The position numbers and the translations under genes are program-made. A DNA stretch of 7,163 nucleotides from Bacteroidota bacterium (lineage in GTDB: Bacteria > Bacteroidota > Bacteroidia > NS11-12g > UBA9320): the NCBI GenBank assembly GCA_024638525.1, contig JAHEKB010000120.1:1-7163 (forward strand). Direction: 5' to 3'. This document shows, in pieces, positions 1 to 5,778 of the stretch (the first letter of the stretch is position 1; every line of letters begins with the position of its first letter). The notes under the pieces are model-generated. The model did not search any database. It was not told where the DNA came from and was given only the letters and a program-made list of their open reading frames with translations.

Positions 1-35
1 AAGCGGAGCTTGAATATCTGCTAGACAGAGAATAG
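1..35 (+). CDS. possible 3' end of an upstream gene (partial)
   Basis: In the frame whose codons begin at position 3, the sequence reads AELEYLLDRE followed by TAG at 33-35. The residues look like an ordinary charged, helical protein C-terminus, and the stop lies within a hairpin terminator, which is what one expects at the end of a gene. Only ten residues are visible, so no family can be named. The other two forward frames hit stops earlier (by position 24 and 13), which makes this the only plausible forward reading. A minus-strand origin or non-coding DNA cannot be excluded. Confidence 0.35.
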   Translation, partial: AELEYLLDRE

Positions 36-58
36 CTCAAGAGCTTTTAATATTCTCT
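27..58 (+). terminator. hairpin terminator overlapping the upstream gene's stop codon
   Basis: AGAGAATA (27-34) is exactly complementary to TATTCTCT (51-58), giving an 8-bp outer stem. Inside it, AGCTC (34-38) and GAGCT (41-45) form a second short stem with an AA loop, followed by TTTT (45-48). The likely stop codon TAG (33-35) lies at the junction of the two stems. The structure separates the upstream gene from the two-component operon. Seen directly in the sequence; termination itself is inferred. Confidence 0.55.
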
Positions 59-94
59 TAACAAAGGCATAAGGTTAGTTTGGTTCAACTCATA

Positions 95-102
95 TTACTT
101 TG
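95..102 (+). promoter_or_regulatory. candidate -7 promoter element of the two-component operon
   Basis: TTACTTTG matches the Bacteroidota -7 consensus TAnnTTTG with one mismatch. It ends six bases before the ATG at 109, the same spacing as the motif in front of mtaB. I find no TTG at the expected -33 distance, so the call is weak. If real, transcription would start at or just before the start codon. This also explains away the TTG at 100-102 as promoter rather than start codon. Confidence 0.35.
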
Positions 103-108
103 CAACAG

Positions 109-783
109 ATGAGCGCACGTATTCTTATTGTAGATGATGAAAAGGATATTGTTGATTTGTTGAAGTACAATCTTGAAAAGGAAGGATACACTTGTGCTAC
201 AGCGAGGAATGGTCAGGAAGCGCTTGACAAAATTTCGCAATTTGATCCAACACTGATTTTACTGGACATTATGATGCCGGTGATGGACGGTATAGAATGC
301 TGTTCAAAGATCAGAGAGAATCCAGATTATTCGGGAATATATGTGGTCTTTCTAACTGCTAGAAGCGAAGAATATTCGGAATTGGCAGGTTTCGATGCAG
401 GAGCAGATGATTATATAGCCAAACCCATTAAGCCCAAACTTCTACTGAGCCGGGTAAAGGCCATCCTCAAACGAGAAAAGAATAAAGATGAGGACGATCA
501 AAGTATTGTGCTTGGTAGTCTGGTGATCAATCGCGCCACTTATACAGTGAGCGTGGACGAGAAAGACCTGAACTTGCCCAAGAAAGAATTTGAATTGTTG
601 TACCTATTGGCTTCAAAGCCTGCCAAGGTGTTTACTAGAGAATCCATTTTGAGCAAAGTCTGGGGAGATGATGTATATGTGGTGGATAGGACGATTGATG
701 TCCACATCAGAAAGATCCGAGAAAAAATCGGGGATAAAAAAATCAAAACGATCAAGGGGGTTGGTTATAAATTTGAAGCGTGA
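109..783 (+). CDS. OmpR/PhoB-family DNA-binding response regulator
   Basis: This 224-residue protein is a two-component transcription factor acting in the cytoplasm. The receiver domain spans about residues 3-120: acidic pair D9-D10, phosphoacceptor D53 (in LLDIMMP), switch T83 and conserved K105 (AKP). A short charged linker (123-131) leads to the winged-helix domain (about 132-224), with recognition helix around 194-208 (RTIDVHIRKIREKIG) and the terminal GVGYKF wing. All key residues are intact and the length is typical. I chose ATG 109 because the TTG at 100 lies inside a promoter-like motif and adds only MQQ. There is no Shine-Dalgarno, as usual in Bacteroidota. It overlaps its kinase gene by four bases. 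Relatives are often labelled PhoB, PhoP or RprY; the regulon cannot be read from sequence, so no symbol is given. Confidence 0.95.
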   Translation: MSARILIVDDEKDIVDLLKYNLEKEGYTCATARNGQEALDKISQFDPTLILLDIMMPVMDGIECCSKIRENPDYSGIYVVFLTARSEEYSELAGFDAGADDYIAKPIKPKLLLSRVKAILKREKNKDEDDQSIVLGSLVINRATYTVSVDEKDLNLPKKEFELLYLLASKPAKVFTRESILSKVWGDDVYVVDRTIDVHIRKIREKIGDKKIKTIKGVGYKFEA

Positions 784-1814
784 GAAGAAGCCCTAGTCCA
801 GGGTTTATCGCCCTGTTTTCAAGTATTATTTCGACCTTGGTCGTTGCTACATTATTGCTTCTGTTTTCTGAAAATTGGTATGTGGTCGGTGTGGTGAGCG
901 CTATTAATCTAGTGGTATCTTTTTTCCTATTCTACCTACTCCTTCAGTATTTCATTCAACAGAAGATCATGATGATTTATCAAAACATTTACCGCTTCAA
1001 AGCCAAAGACAAAAAGATGCTAAAGCTGCTGAATAATCCACTTTCTGACCCCATTAGCGATGTAAGTGAAGAGGTGTTAGCTTGGATGCAAGACAATAAG
1101 AAGGAAATTTTAGAGCTAAAAGAACAGCAGAAGTTTAGGCGTGAATTTATTGGCAATGTCTCGCATGAACTCAAGACACCTGTTTTCAATGTTCAAGGTT
1201 ATATACATACACTCTTAGACGGAGCCTTGGAAGATACCGATGTAAACAGGAAGTTTTTAAAGAAGGCAGCAAGGGGAATTGATAGATTGGCTGAAACGGT
1301 CGAAGAGCTCACTTCAATATCGGAATTTCAATCGGGAAAATTCAAGTTAAATATTGAAGAATTTGATTTTGGTGAATTGGTAACTGAGGTTTTTGAAGTT
1401 ATTGATTCCATGGCTAGAAGCCGGCAAGTTAAATTGATTTTTACCAAAACCGGCCTCAGGTCTACTGCTGTCAAAGCGGATTATAAACGCATCAGACAAG
1501 TTTTGATTAATTTGGTTGTCAACGCCATAAAATATGGTAAAAAGGATGGACAGGTAGAGGTCAACTGTTCATCCATGGACAAGCAAATTCTAGTTAAAGT
1601 CAGCGACGATGGCGCGGGTATTGAAACAGAGCATCTGAACAGATTGTTTGACCGGTTTTACAGGGTTGACAGCCATCGAAACAGGGAAGAAGGGGGCTCC
1701 GGCTTGGGCTTGAGCATCGCCAAACATATCGTTGAAGCACATGAGCAGACCATAAATGTCAAAAGTGAAAGAGGCGTGGGATCAACTTTTGAATTCACTT
1801 TGGCCAAAGCCTAA
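780..1814 (+). CDS. membrane sensor histidine kinase, PhoR-like
   Basis: This 344-residue kinase should phosphorylate the response regulator encoded just upstream. Two hydrophobic helices (about residues 8-30 and 33-58) are separated by only a few residues (ENW), so there is practically no extracytoplasmic sensor. A linker of about 55 residues, with no recognisable PAS domain and at most a degenerate HAMP, leads to the HisKA domain with phosphoacceptor H129 (VSHELKTP). The ATPase domain has the N box (N244, N248), G1 box (D276-x-G278-x-G280), F box (FDRFYRVD, 290-297) and G2 box (GGSGLGLS, 305-312). The start is GTG at 780, overlapping the regulator's TGA as GTGA, which suggests translational coupling. 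No in-frame ATG lies between that GTG and the second membrane segment. Signal input is probably within the membrane or through a partner protein (inference). Confidence 0.93.
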   Translation: MRRSPSPGFIALFSSIISTLVVATLLLLFSENWYVVGVVSAINLVVSFFLFYLLLQYFIQQKIMMIYQNIYRFKAKDKKMLKLLNNPLSDPISDVSEEVLAWMQDNKKEILELKEQQKFRREFIGNVSHELKTPVFNVQGYIHTLLDGALEDTDVNRKFLKKAARGIDRLAETVEELTSISEFQSGKFKLNIEEFDFGELVTEVFEVIDSMARSRQVKLIFTKTGLRSTAVKADYKRIRQVLINLVVNAIKYGKKDGQVEVNCSSMDKQILVKVSDDGAGIETEHLNRLFDRFYRVDSHRNREEGGSGLGLSIAKHIVEAHEQTINVKSERGVGSTFEFTLAKA

Positions 1815-1834
1815 TTACTCTATTATTATCTTTG
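1799..1834 (+). promoter_or_regulatory. candidate mtaB promoter inside the end of the kinase gene
   Basis: TATCTTTG at 1827-1834 is an exact match to the Bacteroidota -7 consensus TAnnTTTG. A TTTG at 1799-1802 could serve as the -33 element, with a 24-base spacer, slightly longer than the usual 17-23. The -33 part lies in the kinase's last codons. The motif ends six bases before GTG 1841, implying a leaderless or near-leaderless mtaB message. Confidence 0.5.
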
Positions 1835-1840
1835 CCGGCC

Positions 1841-3142
1841 GTGACTACCGTTGCTATTCATACCCTGGGTTGTAAACTCAATTTTTCTGAGTCCAGTTCC
1901 ATCGTTCGTCAGTTGGAAGGAGAGGGCTTCCTAAGAGTTGACTTTGATCAAGTTGCAGATCTATATGTGATCAACACCTGCTCGGTTACTGAAAATGCCG
2001 ACAAGAAATGCAAAACTACGGTCAGGCATGCTCTGAAGAGAAATCCAGAAGCTTTTGTGGTGATAATTGGCTGCTATGCCCAATTAAAACCAAAAGAAAT
2101 AGCGGAGATTGAAGGTGTGGATATGGTATTGGGTGCCAAGGAGAAATTCAATTTGGTCCAGCATCTTGGAGCGTTAAAGAAGAGAATTGAAACTAGAGTC
2201 ATTGAAGGTAACATAAAGGAGGTTCAGGATTTTCAAGCTGCTTTTTCTTTTGGCGATAGGACCAGGAGCTTTTTAAAGGTTCAGGATGGTTGTGATTACT
2301 TCTGCAGTTTTTGTACCATCCCCTTGGCAAGAGGTAAGAGCAGGTCTGCCAATATTGAGCAAACGCTAGAAAAGGCACGTGAAGTTGCTCAAACGGGAGT
2401 CAAAGAAGTGGTTCTAACAGGTGTAAATATTGGAGATTTTGGACAAGGAACTGAAGAAAGCCTACTAGATCTGATTTCTGCCTTAGATGAGGTAGAAGGG
2501 ATTGAACGATACAGAATAAGTAGTATTGAGCCGAATCTGTTGAGCAATGAAATTATCGATTTTGTGTCGCAATCAAAGAAGTTCGTTCCGCATTTTCATG
2601 TCCCACTTCAAAGCGGAAATGACGAAATATTGAAAAAGATGCGTCGCAAGTATTTGCGCGATTTGTATGTTGACCGCGTAGAAAGAATAAAGAAACGCAT
2701 GCCATATGCATGCATAGGCGCAGATGTGATTGTGGGCTATCCAGGTGAAAGCGAGGAGCATTTCCTTGACACATATAATTTTATCTTGAATTTAGATGTG
2801 AGCTATCTGCACGTGTTTCCTTATAGCGAAAGGAAAAATACCACAGCAGTCAAATTGGCAAACAAGCTTAGTAAATCGGATAAGAATGTTCGAGCAAAAC
2901 AGCTTAGAAATCTGTCGGAGAAGAAGAAGCGTCACTTTTATGAATCACAGCTCAATATGGAATGTGAAGTTCTATGGGAATCTGAGCCACAAGATGGAGG
3001 ACTGATGTATGGATTTTCTGAGAACTATTTGAGGTTTAGGAGGGAGTTTGATCCGGAGAGAATCAATAGCTTGGAACGACTCCGTTTTGAGCACATAGAT
3101 GCTGATGGATTCGCCAAAGCAGAAGCTCGCCAATTGGTCTAA
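1841..3142 (+). CDS. mtaB: tRNA (t6A37) 2-methylthiotransferase MtaB
   Basis: MtaB is a radical-SAM enzyme that converts t6A at position 37 of ANN-decoding tRNAs to ms2t6A. From GTG 1841 it is 433 residues, typical for the family. The N-terminal methylthiotransferase domain carries the three cysteines for the auxiliary [4Fe-4S] cluster: C11 (HTLGCKLNFSE), C47 (INTCSVTENADKKC) and C78 (IGCYAQ). The radical-SAM C-x3-C-x2-C motif is C151, C155, C158 (DGCDYFCSFC). The core then includes SSIEP and the HVPLQSGND segment, with a TRAM-like C-terminus. The opening TLGCKLNFSE and the NADKKC segment point to MtaB rather than MiaB or RimO. TTG 1832 would add three residues, but it is part of the TATCTTTG promoter motif, so I prefer GTG 1841. 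It lies 26 bases after the kinase stop and may be both co-transcribed and independently expressed. Confidence 0.93.
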   Translation: MTTVAIHTLGCKLNFSESSSIVRQLEGEGFLRVDFDQVADLYVINTCSVTENADKKCKTTVRHALKRNPEAFVVIIGCYAQLKPKEIAEIEGVDMVLGAKEKFNLVQHLGALKKRIETRVIEGNIKEVQDFQAAFSFGDRTRSFLKVQDGCDYFCSFCTIPLARGKSRSANIEQTLEKAREVAQTGVKEVVLTGVNIGDFGQGTEESLLDLISALDEVEGIERYRISSIEPNLLSNEIIDFVSQSKKFVPHFHVPLQSGNDEILKKMRRKYLRDLYVDRVERIKKRMPYACIGADVIVGYPGESEEHFLDTYNFILNLDVSYLHVFPYSERKNTTAVKLANKLSKSDKNVRAKQLRNLSEKKKRHFYESQLNMECEVLWESEPQDGGLMYGFSENYLRFRREFDPERINSLERLRFEHIDADGFAKAEARQLV

Positions 3143-3147
3143 AAAAT

Positions 3148-3179
3148 AGACTCAATTCTAAAAAAGAGACTAAACTCTA
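3148..3179 (+). repeat. short imperfect direct repeat downstream of mtaB
   Basis: AGACTCAATTCTA (3148-3160) recurs as AGACTAAACTCTA (3167-3179) with two mismatches and a period of 19 bases; both copies follow runs of A. The copies contain only 4-bp inverted repeats, so this is not a convincing terminator. It may be an operator-like site or chance in AT-rich DNA. No other feature was recognised in the gap between mtaB and the next gene apart from the inverted repeat at its right end. Confidence 0.25.
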
Positions 3180-3278
3180 TTAAGGAGAATATCGTCATTT
3201 TATCACAATTTGCATATATACTTCTGTAAATCAGTAAGTTGTGTTCAAAATATTTAGGATTGAGGGTTTTGGTCTTGG

Positions 3279-3295
3279 CTTTGATTAATACAAAG
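3279..3295 (+). promoter_or_regulatory. inverted repeat just upstream of a start codon
   Basis: CTTTG (3279-3283) and CAAAG (3291-3295) are perfect inverted copies around a 7-base AT-rich loop (ATTAATA). The repeat ends four bases before the ATG at 3300. It could be a small operator or an mRNA hairpin affecting initiation. The stem is short and weak, and chance is possible. Confidence 0.3.
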
Positions 3296-3299
3296 TACA

Positions 3300-3614
3300 A
3301 TGACCTACAAGACTAAAATCACAACTACTAGCAAGAAGTCTGTCAAGACTTTTACCCATGCTTCCAAATTCGATCCTTTAAAAGCTTCCGTACTGCGAGA
3401 CGAAGTGATTGACCACATGGCCATCTATTGTGCAGAATTGAGTCAGCTGTTGCTGATGGATTTTGCAGAGAATGTCGCCAGTCAGTTGGTAGAACTTCCG
3501 GTGAACTTAGGAATGGGTCGACAGTTCTACGAGTACAAGTACAGAATTGAAAGGGATGGTTTGTATTCAGCGGGAGAGGATATTCTTATGAGCATGCGCG
3601 AGCTGGTTAAGTAG
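3300..3614 (+). CDS. hypothetical protein, 104 residues
   Basis: I do not recognise this protein. It has no signal peptide, membrane segment or cysteine-rich motif; the only cysteine is near residue 41. The first 25 or so residues are basic and threonine/serine-rich and probably disordered. Residues 28-60 (around LRDEVIDHMAIYCAELSQLLLMDF) and 85-104 look helical, so a small helical cytoplasmic protein is likely. It starts with ATG and has no Shine-Dalgarno. It stands alone, 157 bases after mtaB and 187 bases before the lgt-like gene, on the same strand. Its open frame is long for AT-rich DNA and its codon use resembles its neighbours, which supports a real gene. It may be a lineage-specific gene; function is unknown. 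Confidence 0.65.
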   Translation: MTYKTKITTTSKKSVKTFTHASKFDPLKASVLRDEVIDHMAIYCAELSQLLLMDFAENVASQLVELPVNLGMGRQFYEYKYRIERDGLYSAGEDILMSMRELVK

Positions 3615-3633
3615 CAGATACAGTTATCAGTTA

Positions 3634-3652
3634 GCAACTCAACGGAAGTTGC
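3634..3652 (+). terminator. weak possible terminator after the hypothetical gene
   Basis: GCAACT (3634-3639) pairs with AGTTGC (3647-3652) across a 7-base loop, and a T-rich stretch containing TTTT follows from 3658. It lies 20 bases after the stop of the 104-residue gene. The stem is only 6 bp and the U-tract is displaced, so the call is tentative. The remainder of this 187-base gap (to 3780) shows no gene or clear promoter. Confidence 0.3.
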
Positions 3653-3780
3653 GATTGTTTTCATAATATTCAGTGGCGGAATTCTGTTTTCGGCTCAGGC
3701 AATGGGTTTCCAGTAATCACTATTCATGATTCAGCTCAAGAATTTGATTTCCCATTCGGAATCACCCTTCTATCCATTAG

Positions 3781-3796
3781 TTTCGCAGCAGCGAAA
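3781..3796 (+). promoter_or_regulatory. perfect stem-loop in front of the lgt-like start codon
   Basis: TTTCGC (3781-3786) and GCGAAA (3791-3796) are exact inverted copies around an AGCA tetraloop. The hairpin ends five bases before ATG 3802, where the ribosome must bind. It could restrain translation or be a protein-binding site. The pairing is seen directly; any role is inference. Confidence 0.4.
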
Positions 3797-3801
3797 TACC
3801 C

Positions 3802-4911
3802 ATGTATCCAACTTTATACGAAGCATTCAAAGATCTCTTTGGTTGGGATCTTCCTTTTTTAAAGATCATTATGACCTTCGGCTTTTTTGTCGCACTTGCA
3901 TTTATAGCGGCAAATTGGGCAATGATTGCCGAGTTTAAAAGAAAGGAAGAAGACGGCGAATTACAAGCAAAAGAAGTTCCTGCAAAGAAAACAGGCGGAA
4001 GCTGGGAATACATCAGTAACGCACTTTTAGGATTTGTACTCGGCTGGAAATTGGTCTATATGGTCTTCAATTTCTCGGATATATCTGATGACCCTCAATC
4101 GTTCTTACTGTCTGGCGAAGGATCCATAATCTGGGGCTTGGTTTTAGCCATAGCCTTTACAGCATACAAGTGGTATCTAAATAAAAATCAGGATCGCCAA
4201 GAGAATCCTGGTCCTATCACCGTGCATCCCTATCAACTCATGGGAAATATCACGCTTTTAGCTGCAGGCGCAGGATTTCTCGGAGCTAAAATTTTTCACC
4301 ACTTGGAGTATTGGGATGACTTCATGGCTGATCCAGTGGGAGCGCTGACCGAACCATTTAGTGGTTTGACCTTTTTTGGAGGTTTGATCTTTGGAGGTAT
4401 TGCCGTATTGTGGTATGCCAATAAGTACGGGATAAAATGGCACCAAATGTTGGATGTTGGTGCGCCTGCAATGATGTTATCCTATGGTATCGGCCGCATG
4501 GGCTGTCACTTTAGCGGCGACGGAGATTGGGGTGTAGAGAATCTCAATCCAAAACCCGAAAGTCTTTCATGGCTTCCAGACTGGGCTTGGGCATACGACT
4601 ATCCCAATAATGTCTTAGGCGTTACTTTAGAAAATCCAGTTTGGCCAACGCCACTATACGAGATTGTCATGGCGCTTGCACTTTTTGTAGTATTATGGTC
4701 TATCCGTAAGAAAGTCAAAGCGAGTGGGGTTCTCTTTAGCATCTATATGATTTTTTCAGGTGTAGAACGCTTTTTTATTGAGAAGATTCGAGTAAACAGT
4801 AAATATCAATTAGCTGGGATTGAATTCACCCAAGCTGAAATGATTTCATTGATTTTTGTTCTACTCGGAATAGCAGGTATAGTCTACTTTAGTAAAAAAG
4901 CAAAGAACTAG
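3802..4911 (+). CDS. lgt: divergent prolipoprotein diacylglyceryl transferase (Lgt family)
   Basis: Lgt transfers diacylglyceryl from phosphatidylglycerol to the lipobox cysteine of prolipoproteins in the inner membrane. This 369-residue protein is longer than the usual 260-300. Hydrophobic segments lie near residues 20-42, 72-91, 107-125, 148-165, 187-206, 216-231, 286-301, 308-321 and 345-362. Family signatures are FSGLTFFGGLIFG (187-199, the HGGL region), GRMGCHFSGDGDWG (231-244, the GRxGNFxNxE region), WPTPLYE (281-287, compared with HPTxxYE) and ERFFIEKIR (322-330). Arg232 matches the essential E. coli R143, but F192, C235 and D240 replace H103, N146 and E151. A charged loop (44-66) follows the first helix. 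ATG 3802 is the only ATG after the in-frame stop at 3778. From memory, this SGDGDWG form is a Bacteroidota paralogue group beside canonical Lgt, so activity on prolipoproteins is likely but not certain. Confidence 0.85.
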   Translation: MYPTLYEAFKDLFGWDLPFLKIIMTFGFFVALAFIAANWAMIAEFKRKEEDGELQAKEVPAKKTGGSWEYISNALLGFVLGWKLVYMVFNFSDISDDPQSFLLSGEGSIIWGLVLAIAFTAYKWYLNKNQDRQENPGPITVHPYQLMGNITLLAAGAGFLGAKIFHHLEYWDDFMADPVGALTEPFSGLTFFGGLIFGGIAVLWYANKYGIKWHQMLDVGAPAMMLSYGIGRMGCHFSGDGDWGVENLNPKPESLSWLPDWAWAYDYPNNVLGVTLENPVWPTPLYEIVMALALFVVLWSIRKKVKASGVLFSIYMIFSGVERFFIEKIRVNSKYQLAGIEFTQAEMISLIFVLLGIAGIVYFSKKAKN

Positions 4912-4913
4912 TT
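4906..4913. other. overlapping stop codons of convergent genes (palindrome AACTAGTT)
   Basis: The + strand TAG of the lgt-like gene occupies 4909-4911. The minus-strand TAG of the charged protein gene occupies 4910-4908. Both sit in the palindrome AACTAGTT, so two converging genes end within the same four bases (CTAG). There is no room for a conventional terminator between them, so each transcript must run into the opposite gene. Confidence 0.9.
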
Positions 4914-5513
4914 CTCTGATTCAGTTTCTTCTGCTTCTTCAGCTTCCTTTATTCGTTCTTTAATCTCTCTGACGCGTTTTTCAACTTTATTCACCTTTTC
5001 TTCCATTTCTTGAACGCGTACTTCTTCCTCTTCATACTCCTCTTCGCTAATTTCTCCTTCTTCTCTTTTTCGCTCCATTTCCTCTCTTCTTTTGCGAACC
5101 CTTTCTTTGATTCTATCCGTGATTTCCACCGTTTTCTCTACTTCGGATTCTGCTTCTTCGACAGATTCTTCGTATTGTTCTTCAGCTTCTTCTACACTTT
5201 GAGACTTTTTAATTTGTCCTAAGTGCTTTCCTGGATGACCTTCTGAACCTACGCGGCGATCACTGTGCTCCTTCTTTGGATTCTTGTCTTTCTGCTTCTT
5301 TTCTTTATCCTTGCCTTTGGCCTTTTCTTCTTCGTCATCATCCTCTGAATCCTCATCCTCGTAGTCTTCGCTATCGTCTGCTTTCTTTTGTTCTTTGGCC
5401 TTTAGCTCTTTATTCTCTTTGGCTTTTTTAGATTTCTCTTTTCCTTTATCTGATTGTGCTACTGCTGCTGAACCAAGAAACAGTAAAATCAATAATGTGA
5501 TTAAATTTTTCAT
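4908..5513 (-). CDS. exported, highly charged coiled-coil protein
   Basis: I do not recognise a named family. The 201-residue protein opens with a clear signal peptide (residues 1-20, hydrophobic core then AVAQ), so it should reach the periplasm or beyond; no lipobox is present. Residues 22-44 are Lys/Glu-rich, 46-63 almost purely acidic, 64-82 Lys-rich again. A less charged centre (83-103) contains RRVGSEGHPGKHLGQ. From 105 to the end it is helical. Residues 167-191 form an exact heptad series (V167, M170, V174, V177, V181, I184, I188, A191), and a second apolar series runs about 118-139. Between them EEGEISEEEYEE (151-162) resembles the helix-breaking turn of SHOCT-like segments, suggesting a helical hairpin. 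It overlaps the preceding lipoprotein gene by four bases (ATGA), so the two products are probably made together. Confidence 0.8.
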   Translation of the reverse strand: MKNLITLLILLFLGSAAVAQSDKGKEKSKKAKENKELKAKEQKKADDSEDYEDEDSEDDDEEEKAKGKDKEKKQKDKNPKKEHSDRRVGSEGHPGKHLGQIKKSQSVEEAEEQYEESVEEAESEVEKTVEITDRIKERVRKRREEMERKREEGEISEEEYEEEEVRVQEMEEKVNKVEKRVREIKERIKEAEEAEETESEN

Positions 5514-5731
5514 TCGTCTAGATCGTTAATTAAACTGTCCAATTCTTTTAATTCTTCTCCCAAAGCTTCAAGCTCGGATTTTGATTGCTCAAGAACTCCG
5601 CTCAAACTATCAAGTTTTTCAATTTCAGACTCTTGTTTTTCTTCAAGAGCTTTTTTCTCTGCATTGTTGCATGAGGCAATCACAAAGATTGCCAACATCA
5701 AAACCAAAGGAATCAATTTCTTCATTTTCAT
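5510..5731 (-). CDS. small coiled-coil lipoprotein (Lpp-like in form)
   Basis: This 73-residue protein has a basic start (MKMKK), a hydrophobic core (residues 6-17) and a lipobox V-I-A-S-C with the acylated cysteine at C21; N22-N23 follow. The mature part is a single charged helix. From L40 to L71 apolar residues fall at every a and d heptad position (40, 43, 47, 54, 57, 61, 64, 68, 71), with S50 the one exception, which predicts a stable coiled coil. Size and layout recall Braun's lipoprotein Lpp, but it ends LDE without the terminal lysine used for peptidoglycan linkage, and I do not claim homology. An in-frame ATG two codons later (5725) could also be the start. It is the first gene of a two-gene operon, with its TGA overlapping the next ATG. 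Confidence 0.82.
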   Translation of the reverse strand: MKMKKLIPLVLMLAIFVIASCNNAEKKALEEKQESEIEKLDSLSGVLEQSKSELEALGEELKELDSLINDLDE

Positions 5732-5748
5732 TTGCTTTAATATGAGCT

Positions 5749-5778
5749 CTAATATAGTGTATTTATGGCTTATCTTAG
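5749..5778. promoter_or_regulatory. possible divergent promoters between the lipoprotein and PNGase-like genes
   Basis: The 57-base gap between the two divergent starts contains TATCTTAG on the + strand (5771-5778, ending 10 bases before ATG 5789) and TATATTAG on the minus strand (5756-5749, ending 17 bases before ATG 5731). Each differs from TAnnTTTG at one base, and in the same way (TTAG). No convincing -33 TTG was found for either. Promoters must lie here or in the opposing gene, but these exact sites are tentative. Confidence 0.25.

Noticed and set aside
100..108. TTG 100 as start of the response regulator
   Set aside because: The TTG belongs to a TTACTTTG promoter-like motif. ATG 109 gives the standard N-terminus directly before the receiver domain.
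2553..2774. two minus-strand open frames opposite mtaB
   Set aside because: They are antisense to the conserved HVPLQSGND region of the radical-SAM core and have no supporting features.
3148..3180. terminator after mtaB
   Set aside because: Only 4-bp stems (such as AGAG/CTCT) with no following U-tract were found; reported only as an imperfect direct repeat.
3726..3938. + strand 70-residue open frame overlapping the lgt-like start
   Set aside because: Two thirds of it lies out of frame inside a strongly supported membrane-protein gene, and its composition is not protein-like.
5010..5222. + strand open frame rich in Phe, opposite the charged protein gene
   Set aside because: It is the antisense shadow of Glu/Lys-rich codons (GAA/AAG read as TTC/CTT). 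The minus-strand frame has a signal peptide, heptads and an operon partner.
5510..5731. true Braun lipoprotein (lpp) homologue
   Set aside because: Size and heptads fit, but the terminal lysine is absent and no sequence signature beyond coiled-coil periodicity supports homology.
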